From positions 38,108 to 102,107 of the forward strand of contig JACPRH010000014.1 in assembly GCA_016190055.1 (NCBI GenBank): DNA of 64,000 nucleotides. Direction: 5' to 3'. This document shows, in pieces, positions 61,849 to 64,000 of the stretch (within the stretch, counting starts at the first letter, position 1; each line of letters starts with the position of its first letter). Source of the stretch: Nitrososphaerota archaeon. GTDB lineage: Archaea; Thermoproteota; Nitrososphaeria; Nitrososphaerales; JACPRH01. The notes below the pieces were generated by a model. It saw nothing but the letters and a program-made list of their open reading frames with translations, made no database searches and was not told the DNA's origin. Position numbers and translations under genes: made by a program.

Positions 61849-62271
61849 TTATTCGACAATTGGATCGGTGAACTGTATAGTTCTACCTTTGAAATTTATG
61901 CTTTTCAACTTCAGCAGATCATTATCATGAGTCAGTAATTTTTCTATTCCGTAGTGCATGTAACAACCTGTGATGAGCGCATCCCTGCCTCCTATCCCGT
62001 ATTGAACTGCTAAATCGAGAGAGTACAAGGAAACTGTTCTATTCAGATTGAGGAAACGTGTTCGCCTGTCTTGTATTAGCGTCCTGATTTTAGTCTTGAC
62101 ATCTTCAGGCCGCATCCTCCTCTTATACACAAGCGCGTGATATACCTCATGAATCACTGTTGGGTTGATAGCCCACTCTTCCAACGACAAAATAGTGCGT
62201 TTCGCTTTAACATGTTCCTGAACAGATGGATCCATTGAATAAACAATTATGCTGGAGTCGATGCCGTTCAA
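61849..62271 (-). CDS. vapC: VapC-like PIN-domain toxin ribonuclease
   Basis: 140 residues with the PIN fold: MNGIDSSIIVYSMD start (first Asp at 5), a mid-protein Glu region (HEVYHALVYKRRM) and GGRDALITGCYMHYG near the third acidic site. It overlaps vapB by four bases. Typically an RNase held silent by the antitoxin. Confidence 0.85.
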   Translation of the reverse strand: MNGIDSSIIVYSMDPSVQEHVKAKRTILSLEEWAINPTVIHEVYHALVYKRRMRPEDVKTKIRTLIQDRRTRFLNLNRTVSLYSLDLAVQYGIGGRDALITGCYMHYGIEKLLTHDNDLLKLKSINFKGRTIQFTDPIVE

Positions 62272-62504
62272 TGCCAGATGTCTTTCATCTCTCTTTCTCT
62301 GATACGTTCTGGTCTACCAGTTCTACTTGGACTCCATGACATGACCTCTTCAAGGCTATCCACCTTCTTCTTAGCCTTCTTTACAAGGAGCGCATCATCA
62401 TCTTTACGGAAGACCACTACAGATCCCTTTCTAAGCCCTAACTCCTCAGCTAGATTCTTCGGTATAGTTACCCTTCTCTTTTCATCTACTACCGAATCCA
62501 TCAT
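62268..62504 (-). CDS. vapB: VapB-like AbrB-family antitoxin
   Basis: 78 residues. An N-terminal AbrB/MazE swapped-hairpin domain (VVDEKRRVTIPKNLAEELGLRKGSVVVFRKDDDALLVKK) is followed by an acidic/basic tail that would wrap the toxin. First gene of a two-gene operon with vapC. Confidence 0.87.
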   Translation of the reverse strand: MMDSVVDEKRRVTIPKNLAEELGLRKGSVVVFRKDDDALLVKKAKKKVDSLEEVMSWSPSRTGRPERIREREMKDIWH

Positions 62505-62650
62505 CCCACTATACTATGTGGGATATTAAAAATCTTCGCATAACAGAATCCTACTCCAGATAGATACACCTGTCTAGACTCAGTGTAACGTGAGGTTGCT
62601 GACAAAGTAAATATCGATCAGAGGCGTTAGAATCTATTCGGTGATGCTGT

Positions 62651-63175
62651 ATGGTGGGTGTTTCGAGTGATTTGGAGCAGATACTTGCTCCGGGTGAAGA
62701 GGTTGAGCTTTACATTAGGCAGCAGATTTATCATCCGAAGATTAACATTGATTCGGTAGTTCTGACGAATGAGCGGATTATTCTGCGGCATCCTCATGCG
62801 CTTGGTTTGAGGAAGGACTACACCGATTACAATTATCAGGATATTACTAACGTGGTGCTTGACAAAGGGGTTCTGAGGTCAACAATCCAGCTTATACTTA
62901 GATTCGGCGGAGAACCATTGCTTCTGAACGATCTTCCTAATTCTCAAGCTGAAGAAGCGTACGGGATAATCCGGGAAAACGTAGCTAGATATCGTGCACC
63001 TTTTACGGCCGAGTACACAGATCTTCCTTCTCGTAAACGGGAAAGAAGAGTAGTAGAAGATGATGTTAAAGAGGCTCATTATGACGATGTGTGTCACAAG
63101 TGTGGATCAAGAGTAGGTGCCAGACAGAGGTTCTGCAGTAACTGCGGAGAACCTCTCCAACACGTTCATCCCTGA
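62651..63175 (+). CDS. PH-like domain protein with C-terminal zinc ribbon
   Basis: 174 residues. Residues ~8-118 form a bacterial-PH-like beta domain (LAPGEEVELYIRQQIYHPKINIDSVVLTNERIILRHP ... YNYQDITNVVLDKGVLRSTIQLIL). The C-terminus is a zinc ribbon (CHKCGSRVGARQRFCSNCGEPL). Similar proteins bind membranes or act as adaptors; no specific function is known to me. It uses an internal-ATG-like start at 62651. Confidence 0.72.
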   Translation: MVGVSSDLEQILAPGEEVELYIRQQIYHPKINIDSVVLTNERIILRHPHALGLRKDYTDYNYQDITNVVLDKGVLRSTIQLILRFGGEPLLLNDLPNSQAEEAYGIIRENVARYRAPFTAEYTDLPSRKRERRVVEDDVKEAHYDDVCHKCGSRVGARQRFCSNCGEPLQHVHP

Positions 63176-63219
63176 TTCAACGATTTCTGCCGCAGATAGA
63201 TCAAAAAATACTATGTGTC

Positions 63220-63840
63220 TTAATAATTTAGCCAAGTGAAATGCTTGGGCTTGCTCAGTACCTTTACAATTAACAGAGCTGTTGTGAAGAAGATAACGGC
63301 TAATGCGGCGAATGCGAGTTGAATTATCGGTTCGGATTGGAAGATAGGGTTCTCGGGATGAAATATTCTTCCAGCATTAATCAGTAATCCTCCAGCTGTC
63401 AAGGCCAAGATGACTGCGAGAACACGATTTAGAACGAGGTTTCTACGCAATCTTGAAACATAATAGATGCTGCCTGCTAGCACCGCGATTACAATGGTCA
63501 TCCAGAGCCTCGGTTCAGCCCAGATTATTCCGCCCCATGTTATGTAGGCTACGAAGAAGCCTAGGATTGTTGAGACGAACCAGAAGCCAGTAGCGGTCTC
63601 CTCGAAGGCAAGAAGATACACGTCTCTGGAGTCGCTTGCTCTCACTAGCTGGGTTACACCGAGGGCTCCAGTTAATCCGAAGAGCATCAAACTGACCCAT
63701 ATCATTGCGCCGTGGACATAGACAGCTTTGACTGCATCGCCTAGTATTCGCTCAGATGGAGACAACAGGGTAACAACAGCTGCTGCAGCAAGCAGTACAG
63801 TTATGCCTATGATGCTCGGTTTAGAGTCGCTAATCCTCAA
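63220..63840 (-). CDS. CcmC-like cytochrome c assembly membrane protein
   Basis: 206 residues, about six membrane helices. VYVHGAMIWVSLMLFG carries the His of the first heme-handling motif, and YITWGGIIWAEPRLWMT is the Trp-rich WGxxW...R loop of CcmC/CcsA proteins. It would pass heme toward c-type apocytochromes outside the membrane, matching the two multiheme cytochromes in this window. Other Ccm parts are probably beyond the right edge. Confidence 0.75.
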   Translation of the reverse strand: MRISDSKPSIIGITVLLAAAAVVTLLSPSERILGDAVKAVYVHGAMIWVSLMLFGLTGALGVTQLVRASDSRDVYLLAFEETATGFWFVSTILGFFVAYITWGGIIWAEPRLWMTIVIAVLAGSIYYVSRLRRNLVLNRVLAVILALTAGGLLINAGRIFHPENPIFQSEPIIQLAFAALAVIFFTTALLIVKVLSKPKHFTWLNY

Positions 63841-64000
63841 CTTATAGTGGCTGCTGGGAGTAAGTTCCTTAAATCTTTAGGCTCTAGTAGTGTTTGGTAG
63901 CCTAAAACATTAGCCTCATTGTCATAATTTTATTCACAATTATCGTATTCTCTTCATATTAATATTGTTAGAATTCTCTATACAGAGAATTTTTAGCAAA
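63841..64000. other. AT-rich end of window
   Basis: 160 AT-rich bases upstream of the CcmC-like gene. It probably holds its promoter; no gene is visible before the window ends. Confidence 0.4.

Overview
The window is a stretch of archaeal chromosome of moderate GC content. It carries both subunits of the family D DNA polymerase (DP1, DP2), Orc1/Cdc6, a multi-OB-fold RPA, Alba, Elf1, geranylgeranylglyceryl-phosphate synthase, Sec61 beta and an ESCRT-III/CdvB protein. Several tRNA genes are interrupted by introns. PolD together with CdvB and heavily intron-bearing tRNAs points to the TACK superphylum, most likely a Thaumarchaeota- or Bathyarchaeia-like lineage. I cannot place it further from sequence reading alone.

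Layout. 0-6 kb: a DRE-TIM citrate/homocitrate-type synthase, a SagB-like nitroreductase, a DUF166 protein, the UPF0210/ACT pair, a tiny zinc-ribbon protein and a ThiR-like HTH protein. 6-16 kb: two intron-bearing tRNAs, Hsp20, a winged-helix regulator, an HtrA protease, a PLD-like membrane protein, a copper P-type ATPase with its divergent Lrp-TRASH regulator, an orphan DNA methyltransferase and CobO. 16-20 kb: a decaheme OmcA/MtrC-type cytochrome with a collagen-like stalk, flanked by a decayed gene copy and by a non-autonomous transposon-like element. 20-30 kb: ThiR/ThiT thiamine module, AIR-synthase-like protein, Trm112, rhomboid, Lhr helicase, RPA and Alba. 30-44 kb: DUF2070, Sec61 beta, CdvB, a frameshifted LigD-type phosphoesterase, and the purine genes purB, purSQLF and purECM. 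43-48 kb: a PMT-type glycosyltransferase, the second decayed gene copy, and a second collagen-stalked multiheme cytochrome. 48-64 kb: glyA, PolD DP2, GGGP synthase, Elf1, three small regulator-like genes, CorA, Orc1/Cdc6, PolD DP1, a sugar phosphomutase, two tRNAs, VapBC and a CcmC-like membrane protein.

How the parts fit. (1) A replication origin is very likely present at 56.99-57.18 kb: two inverted ORB-type boxes flank an AT-rich core just upstream of orc1. A second ORB pair and a field of TTCACA repeats lie 1.4 kb away. PolD subunits sit on both sides. (2) The two multiheme cytochromes (10 hemes each by motif count) have an N-terminal membrane anchor, then 25-27 Gly-X-Y triplets, then heme domains. 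Together with a CcmC-like protein they suggest extracellular electron transfer with collagen-like stalks. (3) Thiamine and copper each have a divergent regulator-transporter pair with a recognisable inverted repeat in the shared promoter. (4) IMP synthesis is nearly contiguous, with glyA further downstream.

Most unusual observations: the collagen-stalked cytochromes; the two-part origin region; two ~300-bp decayed copies of one unknown gene, each beside the 3' end of a cytochrome gene; a 219-bp element with long duplicated terminal repeats; and tRNA genes with two insertions each, one lacking U55.
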